DNA of 52,759 nucleotides from NCBI GenBank assembly GCA_030425185.1, contig JAUIAU010000022.1, positions 1 through 52,759 on the forward strand, read 5' to 3'. Below the pieces are notes generated by a model. It saw nothing but the letters and a program-made list of their open reading frames with translations. It was not told the DNA's origin and searched no databases. Every line of letters begins with the position of its first letter. The first letter of the stretch is position 1. This DNA is from Alphaproteobacteria bacterium. Lineage in GTDB: Bacteria > Pseudomonadota > Alphaproteobacteria > Rhodobacterales > Rhodobacteraceae. A program made the translations under genes and the position numbers. Shown piece after piece: positions 9,049 to 17,815 of the stretch.

Positions 9049-10583
9049 GCCGAGGCCCGGAGCTTGAAGCGCTGGATCTTGCCGGTCGCCGTCTTCGGCA
9101 ACTCGTCCATCACCTCGATCCAGCGCGGGTACTTCCACTTGCCGATCTTCTCCTTCACGAACTCGCGGATCGTCTCGCACTCGGCCGCGTCATGGCCCTC
9201 GCGCAGCACGACATAGGCCTTGGGTTTCTCCAGCCCGTCCGCGTCGCGCCACGCGACCACCGCCGATTCCAGCACCGCCGGGTGCGCCGAGACGGCCTGC
9301 TCGATCTCGAAGGGCGACACCCAGATGCCCGACACCTTGAACATGTCGTCGGTGCGCCCGCAGTAGACGTAACGCCCGGCGGCGGTGCGCTCGTACTTGT
9401 CGCCGGTGCGGGTCCACTCGCCTTCGAAGGTCGTCCGGCTCTTGCCGCGCTGGTTCCAGTAGCCGTCCGCGGCCGAGGCCCCGCGCACCAGCAACTCGCC
9501 GACCTCGCCCGGCGCCACCTCGGCCCCGTGCTCGTCCACCAGCCGCACCTCGTAGCCCGGCACCGCTACGCCCGACGTGCCGTATTCCACGTCGCCCTTC
9601 CGGTTCGACAGGAAGATGTGCAGCATCTCGGTCGAGCCGACCCCGTCGAGGATATCCACCCCCCACAGTGCCTGCCACTGCCGCCCGACCGCCGCCGGCA
9701 GCGCCTCGCCCGCCGAGATGCACACCCGCAGCGGGGCCTCCGGCCTGTCGTGCTTCTCCCAGTAATGCTCCAGCGCCGCATAGAGCGTCGGCACCCCGCA
9801 GAAGACCGTCGGCCGCTCCGCCCCGAGGATGGCCGAGACCGTGTCGGGCGTGGGCCGCCCGTTGAACAGCACCGTGGTCGCGCCCACCGCCATCGGGAAG
9901 GTCATCCCGTTGCCGAGGCCGTAGGCGAAGAACAGCTTCGCGACCGAGAACACCGTGTCGCCCTCCTCGACGCCCAGCACCTGCGCGCCGTAGGTATCCG
10001 CCGTCGCCTTCAGCGCGGCATGGACATGGCGCACGCCCTTGGGCCGCCCGGTGGACCCGGACGAATACAGCCAGAACGCGCATTCGTCGCCCGAAACCGC
10101 CAGCGTCTCGCGCCCCTCGGCGCCCGCCAGGAAGGCCGCGTAGCCCGCCGTCCCCTCGGGGGCCGCGCCGCCGATCACCACGACCTCGCGCAGGTCGGGG
10201 GCCGCGGCCAGCGCAGGCTCCACCACAGGATAAAGCTCGTGGCTGACGAACAGGATCGCCGCGCGGCTGTCGCGCAGGATTTCCTCGTAGACGCCGGTCG
10301 CCAGCAGCGTGTTCAGCGGCACCGGGATCACGCCGGCCTTGAGCGCGCCCCAGAAGATCACTGGGAACTCGACCTGGTCGAGCACCAGCATCAGCGCCCG
10401 CTCCTCGCGCCGGATCCCGGCCCGCGCCAGCGCGCCCGCCATCCGCGCGCTTTCATGCGCCAGCTGGCCATAGGTGAGCTGCCGCTTCTCGCCGGCCGCC
10501 TCGCGGAAGGCGGTCTTGCCCGCGCGCCCCTCGCCCAGATGACGGTCCACGAACCACGCGGCGGCGTTGCCGGTCTCGGTCAT
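9045..10583 (-). CDS. bclA: Benzoate-CoA ligase
   Basis: 512 residues of the ANL adenylating superfamily. The P-loop is SSGSTGRPKG at about 174-183, the A5-like region DGVGSTEMLHIF, the hinge region TGDKYER and YCGRTDDMFKVSG, and the catalytic lysine K502 lies in TATGKIQRFK. Overall sequence style (NAAAWFVDRHL, LNTLLATGVYEEIL) is that of BclA/BadA, which activate benzoate with ATP and CoA in the first step of the box pathway. It follows a DUF4863 gene by 74 bp and overlaps the hydrolase gene. Hydroxybenzoates may be side substrates. Confidence 0.93.
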   Translation of the reverse strand: MTETGNAAAWFVDRHLGEGRAGKTAFREAAGEKRQLTYGQLAHESARMAGALARAGIRREERALMLVLDQVEFPVIFWGALKAGVIPVPLNTLLATGVYEEILRDSRAAILFVSHELYPVVEPALAAAPDLREVVVIGGAAPEGTAGYAAFLAGAEGRETLAVSGDECAFWLYSSGSTGRPKGVRHVHAALKATADTYGAQVLGVEEGDTVFSVAKLFFAYGLGNGMTFPMAVGATTVLFNGRPTPDTVSAILGAERPTVFCGVPTLYAALEHYWEKHDRPEAPLRVCISAGEALPAAVGRQWQALWGVDILDGVGSTEMLHIFLSNRKGDVEYGTSGVAVPGYEVRLVDEHGAEVAPGEVGELLVRGASAADGYWNQRGKSRTTFEGEWTRTGDKYERTAAGRYVYCGRTDDMFKVSGIWVSPFEIEQAVSAHPAVLESAVVAWRDADGLEKPKAYVVLREGHDAAECETIREFVKEKIGKWKYPRWIEVMDELPKTATGKIQRFKLRASA

Positions 10584-10657
10584 GCGAATTCCTCCCCTCG
10601 CACGCGCCCCCTCCGCCCCTCTCCTCCCGGGCGGCGGGGCGGATTGTCGTCGCGGGC

Positions 10658-11125
10658 TCAGCGCCCGGTGAACTCGATCGCGCCCTCGGGCAGCAGGTAG
10701 AGGACGTGGGCATCGCCCCCCTCCACCGTCGGATGATGGTCGCTGCCGGGCGGATAGACGTACCAGCCGGGCGGGAAGCCGTCGAAACGCGGCGCGCCCT
10801 CCAGCGGCAGGATCGCCCCGATCTCGCCCGTGGTGTGGACGTGGTGCGGACCCTTCACGTCCTTCATGCGGACGACATCGACGCTGAACCGCCCCGCCGC
10901 GGCCCCGGGCTTGACGGCGCGGCCGAACTTGATGCCGCCCGCCTCGCGGGCCATCAGCCAGCCGTCGCGCTCGCCCTCGGCACAGAGCGCCGCCAGCCGC
11001 GTGAAGACCGGCCCGCCCTCGGGAAAGGTCGCGTTCAGGTGATCCGCCAGCGCCGCGTCGAGCGGCCGCTCCCCGATCGCCCCGGCAATCTCGCCCACCA
11101 GTGTCTCGAACTCCGCGCGCGACAT
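10658..11125 (-). CDS. DUF4863 cupin, similar to 4-hydroxylaminobenzoate lyase
   Basis: 155 residues. The C-terminal cupin-like part carries GPHHVHTTGEIGAILP, then FPPGWYVYPPGSDHHPTV and YLLPEGAIEF. This pattern resembles PnbB-type 4-hydroxylaminobenzoate lyases (DUF4863). His-rich positions could bind a metal. It is the first gene of the benzoate-CoA ligase operon, behind two BoxR-type sites. No nitrobenzoate reductase gene is nearby, so the real substrate may be another benzoate derivative or a CoA intermediate. Family assignment is from memory of the motif, with no search behind it. Confidence 0.72.
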   Translation of the reverse strand: MSRAEFETLVGEIAGAIGERPLDAALADHLNATFPEGGPVFTRLAALCAEGERDGWLMAREAGGIKFGRAVKPGAAAGRFSVDVVRMKDVKGPHHVHTTGEIGAILPLEGAPRFDGFPPGWYVYPPGSDHHPTVEGGDAHVLYLLPEGAIEFTGR

Positions 11126-11155
11126 CGGTCCCTCCCCTGCGTCAGACTCGGCTTA

Positions 11156-11169
11156 TGCTGTATAATGCA
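11156..11169. promoter_or_regulatory. BoxR-like site, proximal, ligase operon
   Basis: TGCTGTATAATGCA. One arm is TGCT instead of TGCA. It is 30 bp upstream of the DUF4863 start and 53 bp, about five helical turns, from the perfect site at 11209. Confidence 0.55.
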
Positions 11170-11208
11170 AAAGACGATCCGCCATGCAAGATATATCCAC
11201 CCTCATGT

Positions 11209-11222
11209 TGCACTTTAATGCA
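11209..11222. promoter_or_regulatory. BoxR-like site, distal, ligase operon
   Basis: TGCACTTTAATGCA, identical to the boxC site at 7659-7672. It lies between the thiolase stop and the cupin-ligase operon. Confidence 0.7.
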
Positions 11223-11234
11223 CCATTCCGACGT

Positions 11235-12425
11235 TCAGCCCACCCGGATCAGCACCGCCATCGCCGAGTCGCCCGCCGCGCAGCCCTGGAACAGGCCGGT
11301 GCCTCCGCCGCGCATCTCCAGCTCCTCGATCAGTTCCATCATCCCGCGCAGGCCGGTCGGCCCCTGCGGATGCCCCCAGACCAGCGAGGAGCCGAAGTTG
11401 TTCATCTCCCACCAGTCGATCCCGAAGGCCCGCGCGAAGGCGATGTCGTTCACCGCGAAGGGGTTGTGCGACTTGATCGCGTCGACCTCGGCGATCTCCA
11501 GCCCGGCCTGCGCCAGCGCCGCGCGCGTCGCCGCGATGGGGGCGGCGGGCATGTAGCCCTTGTCCTCGCGCGCCTGCGCCACCGCCAGCACCTGTACCAG
11601 CGGCCCGCCGGGCGCGATCTCGCGCGCCCGCTCGGGCGTCTTCACCACGATCATCCCCGCCGCGCCGTCCGCCGGGTGGGTCTGGCCCGCGAAGGTCACC
11701 GTGCCGCCGGGGACCACCGGCTTCAGCGCCGCCATCTTGGCGGGATCGGCGGGATGCACCCCCTCGTCGCCCTCCAGCACGGCGACGGTGCGGCGGAACT
11801 TCGCGTCCGGCACCTCCAGCCGCGCGGGCATGTAACGGCGCTGGAACGCCCGGTCCTGCGCCAGCGCGGCCTGGTACTGCGCGAAGCGCTGCGTCACCAC
11901 CTCGTGCTGTTCCTCGGTCCCGATCCCGTCGCGCGCGGCGACGTTCTCGGCGGTCGTGACCATCGCCCCCTTCGCCCAGGGATCGAAGTTGAAGCTGCCC
12001 AGCACCCAGTCCTCGGCCGTGCCGGTGCCCCCCGGCCCGCCGGGCGCGGGGTAGTAGACATGCGCGCCGTTCGACGTCCGGTCGCCCGAGGCGATCAGCG
12101 CCACCTCCGAGCGTCCCGCCGCCATCTCACCCAGCGCGGTCGCCAGCAGGCGCGGCCCGGTCGCGCAGGCCTGCGTCACGGTCGGCCCCGCCAGCCCCTC
12201 GGCCCCGATCAGCGCGGTGAACCACGGCGTCGCGTAGAAGCAGTTCGGCTGGATCACCGTCAGCCCGTAGGCCGCGAAGTCGAAGACCTCCGGGGCGATC
12301 CCGCGCTCGGCCAGCGCCGCCTTCGTCACATGCGCCGCGAACTCGATCGAGTGCAGGTGCGCCAGGCTCCCCTGCCAGCGGGCGAAGGGCGTCGACCAGT
12401 AACCGCCATAGGGAATGTAGCTCAT
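11235..12425 (-). CDS. Thiolase-superfamily protein of the feruloyl-CoA-synthetase operon
   Basis: 396 residues with thiolase landmarks: a nucleophile-region Cys in TQACATGPR, a His region NNFGSSLVWGHPQGPTG, and a C-terminal Cys in FQGCAAGDS. The start ATG overlaps the ligase stop (ATGA). Thiolases of this divergent type occur beside fcs/ech genes for phenylpropenoids (the aat gene of Pseudomonas fcs-ech-vdh-aat clusters). The expected reaction is thiolytic removal of acetyl-CoA from a beta-keto aryl-CoA, giving an aryl-CoA that could enter the box or hydroxybenzoate routes. The substrate is inferred from context. Confidence 0.82.
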   Translation of the reverse strand: MSYIPYGGYWSTPFARWQGSLAHLHSIEFAAHVTKAALAERGIAPEVFDFAAYGLTVIQPNCFYATPWFTALIGAEGLAGPTVTQACATGPRLLATALGEMAAGRSEVALIASGDRTSNGAHVYYPAPGGPGGTGTAEDWVLGSFNFDPWAKGAMVTTAENVAARDGIGTEEQHEVVTQRFAQYQAALAQDRAFQRRYMPARLEVPDAKFRRTVAVLEGDEGVHPADPAKMAALKPVVPGGTVTFAGQTHPADGAAGMIVVKTPERAREIAPGGPLVQVLAVAQAREDKGYMPAAPIAATRAALAQAGLEIAEVDAIKSHNPFAVNDIAFARAFGIDWWEMNNFGSSLVWGHPQGPTGLRGMMELIEELEMRGGGTGLFQGCAAGDSAMAVLIRVG

Positions 12426-14233
12426 GGCCGGATCACCGCCGGGTCGGCGTCGTCATAGAGCCGCGCCAGCAGCGCCGCCCGGTTCGTCAGCAGCTTGCGG
12501 AAGTTCAGATTGCCCTTCGCCGTCGCCTCGCCCGCCGCGATCGAGGGCGGATCGGCCAGCACCAGCACCCGCGCCACCCGGCGCGAGGCCCCGGTCTCGG
12601 TCTGCTCCGCCAGCCGCGCCCGGATCGCCGCGTGCAGGCTCTCGCCCAGCAGCGCGCCGTCGGCGGCCTCGGTCGGATGCTCGGCCAGCGCGCGGGCCGA
12701 GGGCACGATCATCAGCCCGACCTCCATCCGCTCGGCCCCGCACGGGACCACGTCCTGCGCCAGCCCGCCCAGCCGTCCCAGCCAGTCGAGCCGCATCGCC
12801 CCCGCCTTGACCCAGGTCCCGCTCGCCAGCTTGAACTCCTCCGCGATCCGGCCCTCGAAGCGCAGCCCCTTCGTCATGTCCTCGGGATCGATGAAGCTCA
12901 TCGCGTCGCCGGTGATGAAATAGCCCTCCTCGTCGAAGGCCTCCGCGGTCTTCTTCGGGTCGTTGACGTAGCCCGGCGTGATGTTCGGCCCGGCCACCCG
13001 GACCTCGTAGCGGCTGTCGTCGGCGGCATCGGGCACCAGCTTGACCGTCACCCCGGTCATCGGCACGCCGACGATCCCGGCGCCCTTGGCGGGCACGTGC
13101 TGGATCAGGCAGGCGGGCGCCGTCTCGGTCAGGCCCCAGGACGAGGTGAACAGCGGCACGTTGCCCCGCACCTCGCGGGCCATGTCCTCCAGCGCCGCCC
13201 AGACCTCCTGCGGCAGCGAGGCCCCGGCATAGAACAGCATGTCGAGATCCTCGAAATACCGCCGCTTCAGGTCGGCATCCTCGCGCATCGCCGCCAGCAC
13301 CTGCGCGAAGCCCACCGGCACGTTGAACGCGATGGTCCCCGTGGTCAGCGCGAGGTTCTCCAGCGAGGTCTTCACCAGCGGCGGCACCGGTTTGCCCGCA
13401 TCGACGTAGAGCGCGCCGCCATTGGCCAGCATCATGTTGAAGTTGTGCGACCCGCCGAAGACATGGTTCCACGGCAGCCAGTCCACGATCCGGGGCGGCC
13501 GCGCGCGCAGGAAGGGCAGCGCGTCCGCGATCTGGGTCTGGTTGGCGCACATCATCCGCTGCGTGGTCTGCACGCCCTTCGGCAGCGAGGTCGAACCCGA
13601 GGTCATCAGGATCTTCGCCAGCGTGTCGGGGCCGACCGTCGCGTTGGCCGCGTCCACGTCCGCGCGCCCGCCCTTCAGCAGGTCGTCGAAGGGCACGAGG
13701 CCGCCCCCCGCGCCCCGCGTCACCACCCGGTCGAGGCGCGCGATCTCGGGCAGCGCCAGCGCCTCGGCATAGGTCGCGCCGTCCTCGGCATAGACCATCC
13801 CCGGCCGCACCAGCCCGATGCAGTGCAGCAGCGTCCGGTGCGCCCCCGGCATCAGCGCGTATTGCTCCGCCAGCGGCATCGTCGGGATGCCGACATGCTG
13901 GGCCGCGAGCGTCAGCAGCCCGTGGTTGACCGAGTTCCCCGACAGGATGGCAATCGGCGTGTCGGCCCCCAGCCCCCGGTCGAGCAGCGCCGCGGCGATG
14001 GCCTCGACCATCCCCAGCGCCTGCGCATAGGTCACCTCGCGCCAGCCCGCGCCCGACCGCTCGGCCAGCAGGACCGCGTCCGGCGTCTCGCGCGCCCAGT
14101 CGCGCAGCCAGTCCGTCGTGCAGCGCGCCACCCGGCCCATCGGCCAGCCCGAGCGCAGCAGGATCGTCCCGTCCGGGCGATCCTCGCGCTCGACCTTGTG
14201 GGCGCGGTAGTTTCCGATGTCCGACCCGTGCAT
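12422..14233 (-). CDS. Feruloyl-CoA synthetase-like aryl-CoA ligase
   Basis: 603 residues, the long form typical of feruloyl-CoA synthases rather than the ~510-residue benzoate ligases. The adenylation P-loop is LMTSGSTSLPKGVQ at about 225-238; further motifs are SWGLTETAPA, ITPGYVNDP and GYFITGDAMSF. The N-terminal RAHKVEREDRPDG is also usual for this subfamily. It should activate a hydroxycinnamate or related acid to its CoA ester. The gene sits between marR and the thiolase gene, 16 bp and -4 bp apart respectively. No vanillin dehydrogenase is nearby, so a beta-oxidative fate is more likely than an aldehyde route. Confidence 0.85.
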   Translation of the reverse strand: MHGSDIGNYRAHKVEREDRPDGTILLRSGWPMGRVARCTTDWLRDWARETPDAVLLAERSGAGWREVTYAQALGMVEAIAAALLDRGLGADTPIAILSGNSVNHGLLTLAAQHVGIPTMPLAEQYALMPGAHRTLLHCIGLVRPGMVYAEDGATYAEALALPEIARLDRVVTRGAGGGLVPFDDLLKGGRADVDAANATVGPDTLAKILMTSGSTSLPKGVQTTQRMMCANQTQIADALPFLRARPPRIVDWLPWNHVFGGSHNFNMMLANGGALYVDAGKPVPPLVKTSLENLALTTGTIAFNVPVGFAQVLAAMREDADLKRRYFEDLDMLFYAGASLPQEVWAALEDMAREVRGNVPLFTSSWGLTETAPACLIQHVPAKGAGIVGVPMTGVTVKLVPDAADDSRYEVRVAGPNITPGYVNDPKKTAEAFDEEGYFITGDAMSFIDPEDMTKGLRFEGRIAEEFKLASGTWVKAGAMRLDWLGRLGGLAQDVVPCGAERMEVGLMIVPSARALAEHPTEAADGALLGESLHAAIRARLAEQTETGASRRVARVLVLADPPSIAAGEATAKGNLNFRKLLTNRAALLARLYDDADPAVIRP

Positions 14234-14249
14234 GGTCCCCTCCCTCGGT

Positions 14250-14750
14250 TCAGCTCTCGCGGCGCGTGCGCGGCCGGTTCTCGATCCGCGCCAGCGCCTC
14301 GAACAGGACCCGGCGCTCCTCCGCGCTCAGGTCCGCCGTCATGTCCGCCTCGTGCGCGTCGACCGCCGCGCGGGCCGCCGTGCAGACCCGCACGCCCGCC
14401 TCCGTCGCGCGCAGCGCATAGGCCCGCCGGTCCTCGGGGGCCCGCCCCCGCTCGACCCAGCCGCGCCGCTCCAGGTCATCGATCAGCGCCACCACGTTCG
14501 GCCGCTCCAGCGCCAGCGCATCGGCGAGCTGCGCCTGCCGCAGGCCGGGGTTGTCCACCACGACCGCCAGCACGGAAAAGGTCAGCATCCGCAGCCCGTG
14601 GGGCTCCAGCACCCGCGTCACGTCGGTCTGGATCGCGTGGAAGGCGCGCTTCATCACGTAGCCGGAATAGACCCGCAACGCGCGGTCGGTCGCCTCGGCG
14701 GGCGGGGCGAGGCCGTCGGCGGCCAGCGGGGCGCTCAGCGGACGTCCCAT
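14250..14750 (-). CDS. MarR-family regulator of the aryl-CoA operon
   Basis: 166 residues. The winged helix runs from about 70 to 130: LRQAQLADALALERPNVVAL is the recognition region and RAPEDRRAYALRAT the wing. It is encoded inside the operon it presumably controls, 6 bp after the crotonase gene and 16 bp before the ligase gene. MarR proteins beside hydroxycinnamate genes (CouR, FerR types) respond to the aryl-CoA product. The same is inferred here, with the inverted repeat at 15546-15560 as a possible operator. Confidence 0.87.
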   Translation of the reverse strand: MGRPLSAPLAADGLAPPAEATDRALRVYSGYVMKRAFHAIQTDVTRVLEPHGLRMLTFSVLAVVVDNPGLRQAQLADALALERPNVVALIDDLERRGWVERGRAPEDRRAYALRATEAGVRVCTAARAAVDAHEADMTADLSAEERRVLFEALARIENRPRTRRES

Positions 14751-14756
14751 CGGCCC

Positions 14757-15524
14757 CTACCGGAACACCGGCGCGCGCTTGTCGAGGAAGGCCCTTAGCC
14801 CCTCGCGCGCGTCGTCCGAGGTCTGCGCCAGCGCCGCGGCGAGGCTCTCGGTGAACAGCCCGTCCGACCGGCTCATGTCCCCGATCCGCGCCACCGCCTG
14901 GATCATCATGTAGTTCGACAGCGGCGCGTTCCCGGCGATCTGCCGCGCCAGCTCCAGCGCGCGCGGCAGCGCCGCGCCCTCGCCGACCACCTCGTGCGCG
15001 AGGCCGAGGCGCAGCCCCTCCTCCGCGCCGTAGCTGCGCCCGGTCAGCATCATCTCGGTCATCCGGTCGGCCCCGAGGATGCGGCCGACCCGCACCGTGG
15101 CCGAACCGCCCACGAAGATGCCGCGCCGCCCCTCCGGCAACTGGAACATCGTCGAGGGCTCGGCGATCCGCACATGGGTCGCGGACGCCAGTTCCAGCCC
15201 GCCGCCGATCACCGCCCCGAACATCGCGCTGACCACCGGCAGGCCCGAGTACTGCACCCGGTCCAGCACCGAATGCCACCAGCGCGAATGGTGCATGCAG
15301 CCCTCGGCATCCCGCGCGACATGCTCGGACAGGTCGAGCCCGGCGCAGAAATGCCCGGCCGTGCCGGTCAGCACGATCACCTTGGTGCCTTCGGGCGGGG
15401 CCGCGAAGACCCCGTCGATGGCCGCCAGCAGCGCGTCCGACATCGCGTTGCGCTTCTCCGGCCGCCGCATCGTCAGGACGGTCACCGGGCCGTCGGTCTC
15501 GACGGTGAGCAGCGTCTCGGGCAT
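14757..15524 (-). CDS. Enoyl-CoA hydratase/isomerase family protein (crotonase)
   Basis: 255 residues. ATG at 15524 is preferred over an upstream in-frame start because GGAGGAG lies 6 bp before it. Crotonase motifs are HFCAGLDLSEHV and MFGAVIGGGLELASATHVR (oxyanion hole), and LPEGRRGIFVGGSATV with a possible catalytic Glu. It is the first gene of the crotonase-marR-ligase-thiolase operon. Either hydratase or hydratase/aldolase activity on a cinnamoyl-CoA-like substrate is possible. The thiolase downstream favours simple hydration followed by beta-oxidation. Confidence 0.85.
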   Translation of the reverse strand: MPETLLTVETDGPVTVLTMRRPEKRNAMSDALLAAIDGVFAAPPEGTKVIVLTGTAGHFCAGLDLSEHVARDAEGCMHHSRWWHSVLDRVQYSGLPVVSAMFGAVIGGGLELASATHVRIAEPSTMFQLPEGRRGIFVGGSATVRVGRILGADRMTEMMLTGRSYGAEEGLRLGLAHEVVGEGAALPRALELARQIAGNAPLSNYMMIQAVARIGDMSRSDGLFTESLAAALAQTSDDAREGLRAFLDKRAPVFR

Positions 15525-15545
15525 GGGCTCCTCCCTCCCTTGGCC

Positions 15546-15560
15546 GTTATACCCCATAAC
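15546..15560. promoter_or_regulatory. Inverted repeat in front of the crotonase-marR operon
   Basis: GTTAT-acccc-ATAAC, 22 bp upstream of the crotonase start, in the only gap before the operon. It is suited to a MarR-type dimer. It differs from the BoxR-like motif. Confidence 0.45.
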
Positions 15561-15629
15561 CTTTTCGGCACGGCTCCCCCCGCGCCCCGGTCCGGCCGCC
15601 GCCTCCCCGCGACGCCCGGACCGTGCGTG

Positions 15630-17129
15630 TCACCACGGGATCAGGAACAGCGTGATCGCCGGGAAGGCCACGAGGATCGCCACCCGGATCAGGTCCGAAG
15701 CGACGTAGTAGAGCACCGCCTTGTAGGTCTCGATCATCGACGTGGCCCGGTCCATCGCGTTGATGATGAACAGGTTCATGCCCACCGGCGGGGTGATCAG
15801 GCCGACCTCGACCACGATCAGCACGAGGATGCCGAACCAGATCGCGGTCCGCTCGATCTGGATCTGCTCCAGCTGGAACGGCGTGATCCGCAGCCCCAGC
15901 GCCTGCAACTGCTCGCGGCTCAGCGTCAGGCCCGCGTCCAGCGTCTCGCGGATCGAGCCCAGCATCGCGTCCGTCATCCCCTCGGGCAGCCCCGCGTTCA
16001 GCACATCCATCGCCCGGTGGTAATGCAGCTGCTCCATCGTGATCAGCCCGAAGTCCAGCGCCGAGATCACCGGGAAGAAGATCGGCACCGTCAGCAGGAT
16101 CATCGACAGGCTGTCCATGAAACAGCCGAAGATCAGGTAGAGGACGAGAATCGCGATCAGCACGACATAGGGCGAGAAGCCCTGCGCCACGACGAAGTCC
16201 GACAGTTGCTGCGGCACCTGCGTCAGGGCGAGGAAACCGTTGTAGAACGCCGCCCCCAGCACGATGAAGAAGATCATCGCGGTCGAGCGCGCGGTCGCCG
16301 TGAAGCTGTCGCTCAGCGTCCGCAGCGTCAGCCCGCCGTTCGCCCAGGCGATGATCGCGGTGCCCAGCGCGCCCACCGCCGCGCCCTCGGTCGGCGTGAA
16401 GATCCCGCCGTAGATGCCGCCGACCACCGCGATGAAGACCAGGAGCACCGGCCACACGTTGACCAGCGCACGGAAGCGGTCGGCATAGGGCATCCGCTCG
16501 CGCGTGCCGGCCGAGCCGGGGTTGATCCGCACGTAGATCGACACCGCGATCATGTAGCCCAGCGCCGCCAGCAGGCCGGGCACGAAGGCCGCGAGGAACA
16601 GCTTGGCGATGTTCTGCTCGGTCAGGATCGCGTAGATCACCAGCACCACCGAGGGCGGGATCAGGATGCCCAGCGTGCCGCCCGCCGCCAGCGTCGCGGT
16701 CGAGAACCCGCCCGCGTAGCCGTAGCGCTTGAGTTCCGGCAGCGCCACGCGGCTCATGGTGGCTGCGGTCGCCAGCGACGAGCCGCAGATCGCGCCGAAG
16801 CCCGCGCAGGCCCCGATCGCCGCCATCGCGACACCGCCCTTGCGGTGCCCCAGCCAGCCCTCCGCCGCCTTGAACAGCGCCTGGCTCATGCCGCCGAGGG
16901 TCGCGAAATAGCCCATCAGCAGGAACATCGGCACGATGGACAGCGAGTAGTTCGAGAAGGTCGTGTAGCTCTCGGTCTTCAGCCGGGCGAGCGCCATGTT
17001 GGTGTCGCCGGTCACCAGCCAAAGGCCGACGAAACCGGTGACGAACATCGCCAGCCCGATCGGCACGCGCAGGAAGATCAGGAGCAGCAGCGCCGGAAAC
17101 GAGTAGATGCCGATCTCGAGGTTGCTCAA
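15630..17129 (-). CDS. dctM: TRAP transporter large permease (DctM)
   Basis: 499 residues with about a dozen hydrophobic segments. Typical DctM stretches are FLLMGYFATLGGMSQALF, CGSSLATAATMSRVALPEL, LGILIPPSVVLVIYAI, TPTEGAAVGALG and GLITPPVGMNLFII. TTG at 17129 overlaps the dctQ stop and is preceded by GGAG; no ATG gives a sensible start. Odd point: residues about 363-427 form a polar, charged insertion between two conserved membrane blocks where usual ~430-residue DctM proteins have a short loop. It is transcribed with dctP and dctQ and imports an acid driven by the sodium or proton gradient. Confidence 0.92.
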   Translation of the reverse strand: MSNLEIGIYSFPALLLLIFLRVPIGLAMFVTGFVGLWLVTGDTNMALARLKTESYTTFSNYSLSIVPMFLLMGYFATLGGMSQALFKAAEGWLGHRKGGVAMAAIGACAGFGAICGSSLATAATMSRVALPELKRYGYAGGFSTATLAAGGTLGILIPPSVVLVIYAILTEQNIAKLFLAAFVPGLLAALGYMIAVSIYVRINPGSAGTRERMPYADRFRALVNVWPVLLVFIAVVGGIYGGIFTPTEGAAVGALGTAIIAWANGGLTLRTLSDSFTATARSTAMIFFIVLGAAFYNGFLALTQVPQQLSDFVVAQGFSPYVVLIAILVLYLIFGCFMDSLSMILLTVPIFFPVISALDFGLITMEQLHYHRAMDVLNAGLPEGMTDAMLGSIRETLDAGLTLSREQLQALGLRITPFQLEQIQIERTAIWFGILVLIVVEVGLITPPVGMNLFIINAMDRATSMIETYKAVLYYVASDLIRVAILVAFPAITLFLIPW

Positions 17130-17710
17130 TGGTCCGCTCCGCCCTCGGAGACCGCGATCTCGCGGCCCGTCACCAGTTCGATCAGGCGCACACCCGCCAC
17201 GTAGACCCCGATCAGCGCCGCCACCGCCGAGGCCGCGAAGGCCGCCGCGTAGCCCCACCAGATCGGGTATTGCAGCAGGAGCGAGGTCTGCCCGTTGTCG
17301 ATGTTGCGCTGCATGCCCTGTTCGAGCTGCATCGCGATGATCACCAGCGCCACGGCGAAGACGGCGTCGATGACGAATTGCAGCGCCCGGATCTTCCAGC
17401 CGGTCAGCCCGTTGGTGAACACGTCGACCGTGGCATGGCCGGCGGTGATCTGGCACAGCGGGATGAAGGCGAAGATCGCGAAGGCCATCCCGGCCTCGAC
17501 CATCTCCACGTCGCCCTTCACCGGCCCCACCCCGAAATCGAGCAGCGCCTGCGCCAGGCCGGGGACCGCGCCCATCACGGCGTCGGCATGCAGCATCGCG
17601 CTGCCGGTGCGCCCGAGGATCGACAGGCAGGTGATGATGATCAGCAGCGACAGGACGATCCCGCCCAGCATCGCCATCGCGCGGGCGAGTGCCGTTAAAA
17701 CTCGGTGCAT
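17126..17710 (-). CDS. dctQ: TRAP transporter small permease (DctQ)
   Basis: 194 residues with four predicted membrane segments (about 10-35, 70-95, 110-130 and 150-175). The first contains IVLSLLIIITCLSILGR and the third follows GHATVDVFTNGL, as is common in DctQ. It overlaps dctM by 4 bp and lies 105 bp downstream of dctP. It forms the membrane complex with DctM. Confidence 0.9.
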   Translation of the reverse strand: MHRVLTALARAMAMLGGIVLSLLIIITCLSILGRTGSAMLHADAVMGAVPGLAQALLDFGVGPVKGDVEMVEAGMAFAIFAFIPLCQITAGHATVDVFTNGLTGWKIRALQFVIDAVFAVALVIIAMQLEQGMQRNIDNGQTSLLLQYPIWWGYAAAFAASAVAALIGVYVAGVRLIELVTGREIAVSEGGADH

Positions 17711-17815
17711 GAGATACCCCGTCTCGGTCGGACCGCGCGGGTGGCGGTCGGCGTCCGGCCCCGGAAGGAAACCGGGCCGCGGCAGGGTGCGCCGCGGCCC
17801 GCGATCACGTCAGGC

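Noticed and set aside
12632-14854. A 740-codon plus-strand frame opposite the FCS-like ligase and marR
   Set aside because: Same reason: low-complexity His/Arg composition and a firm gene with adenylation motifs on the other strand.
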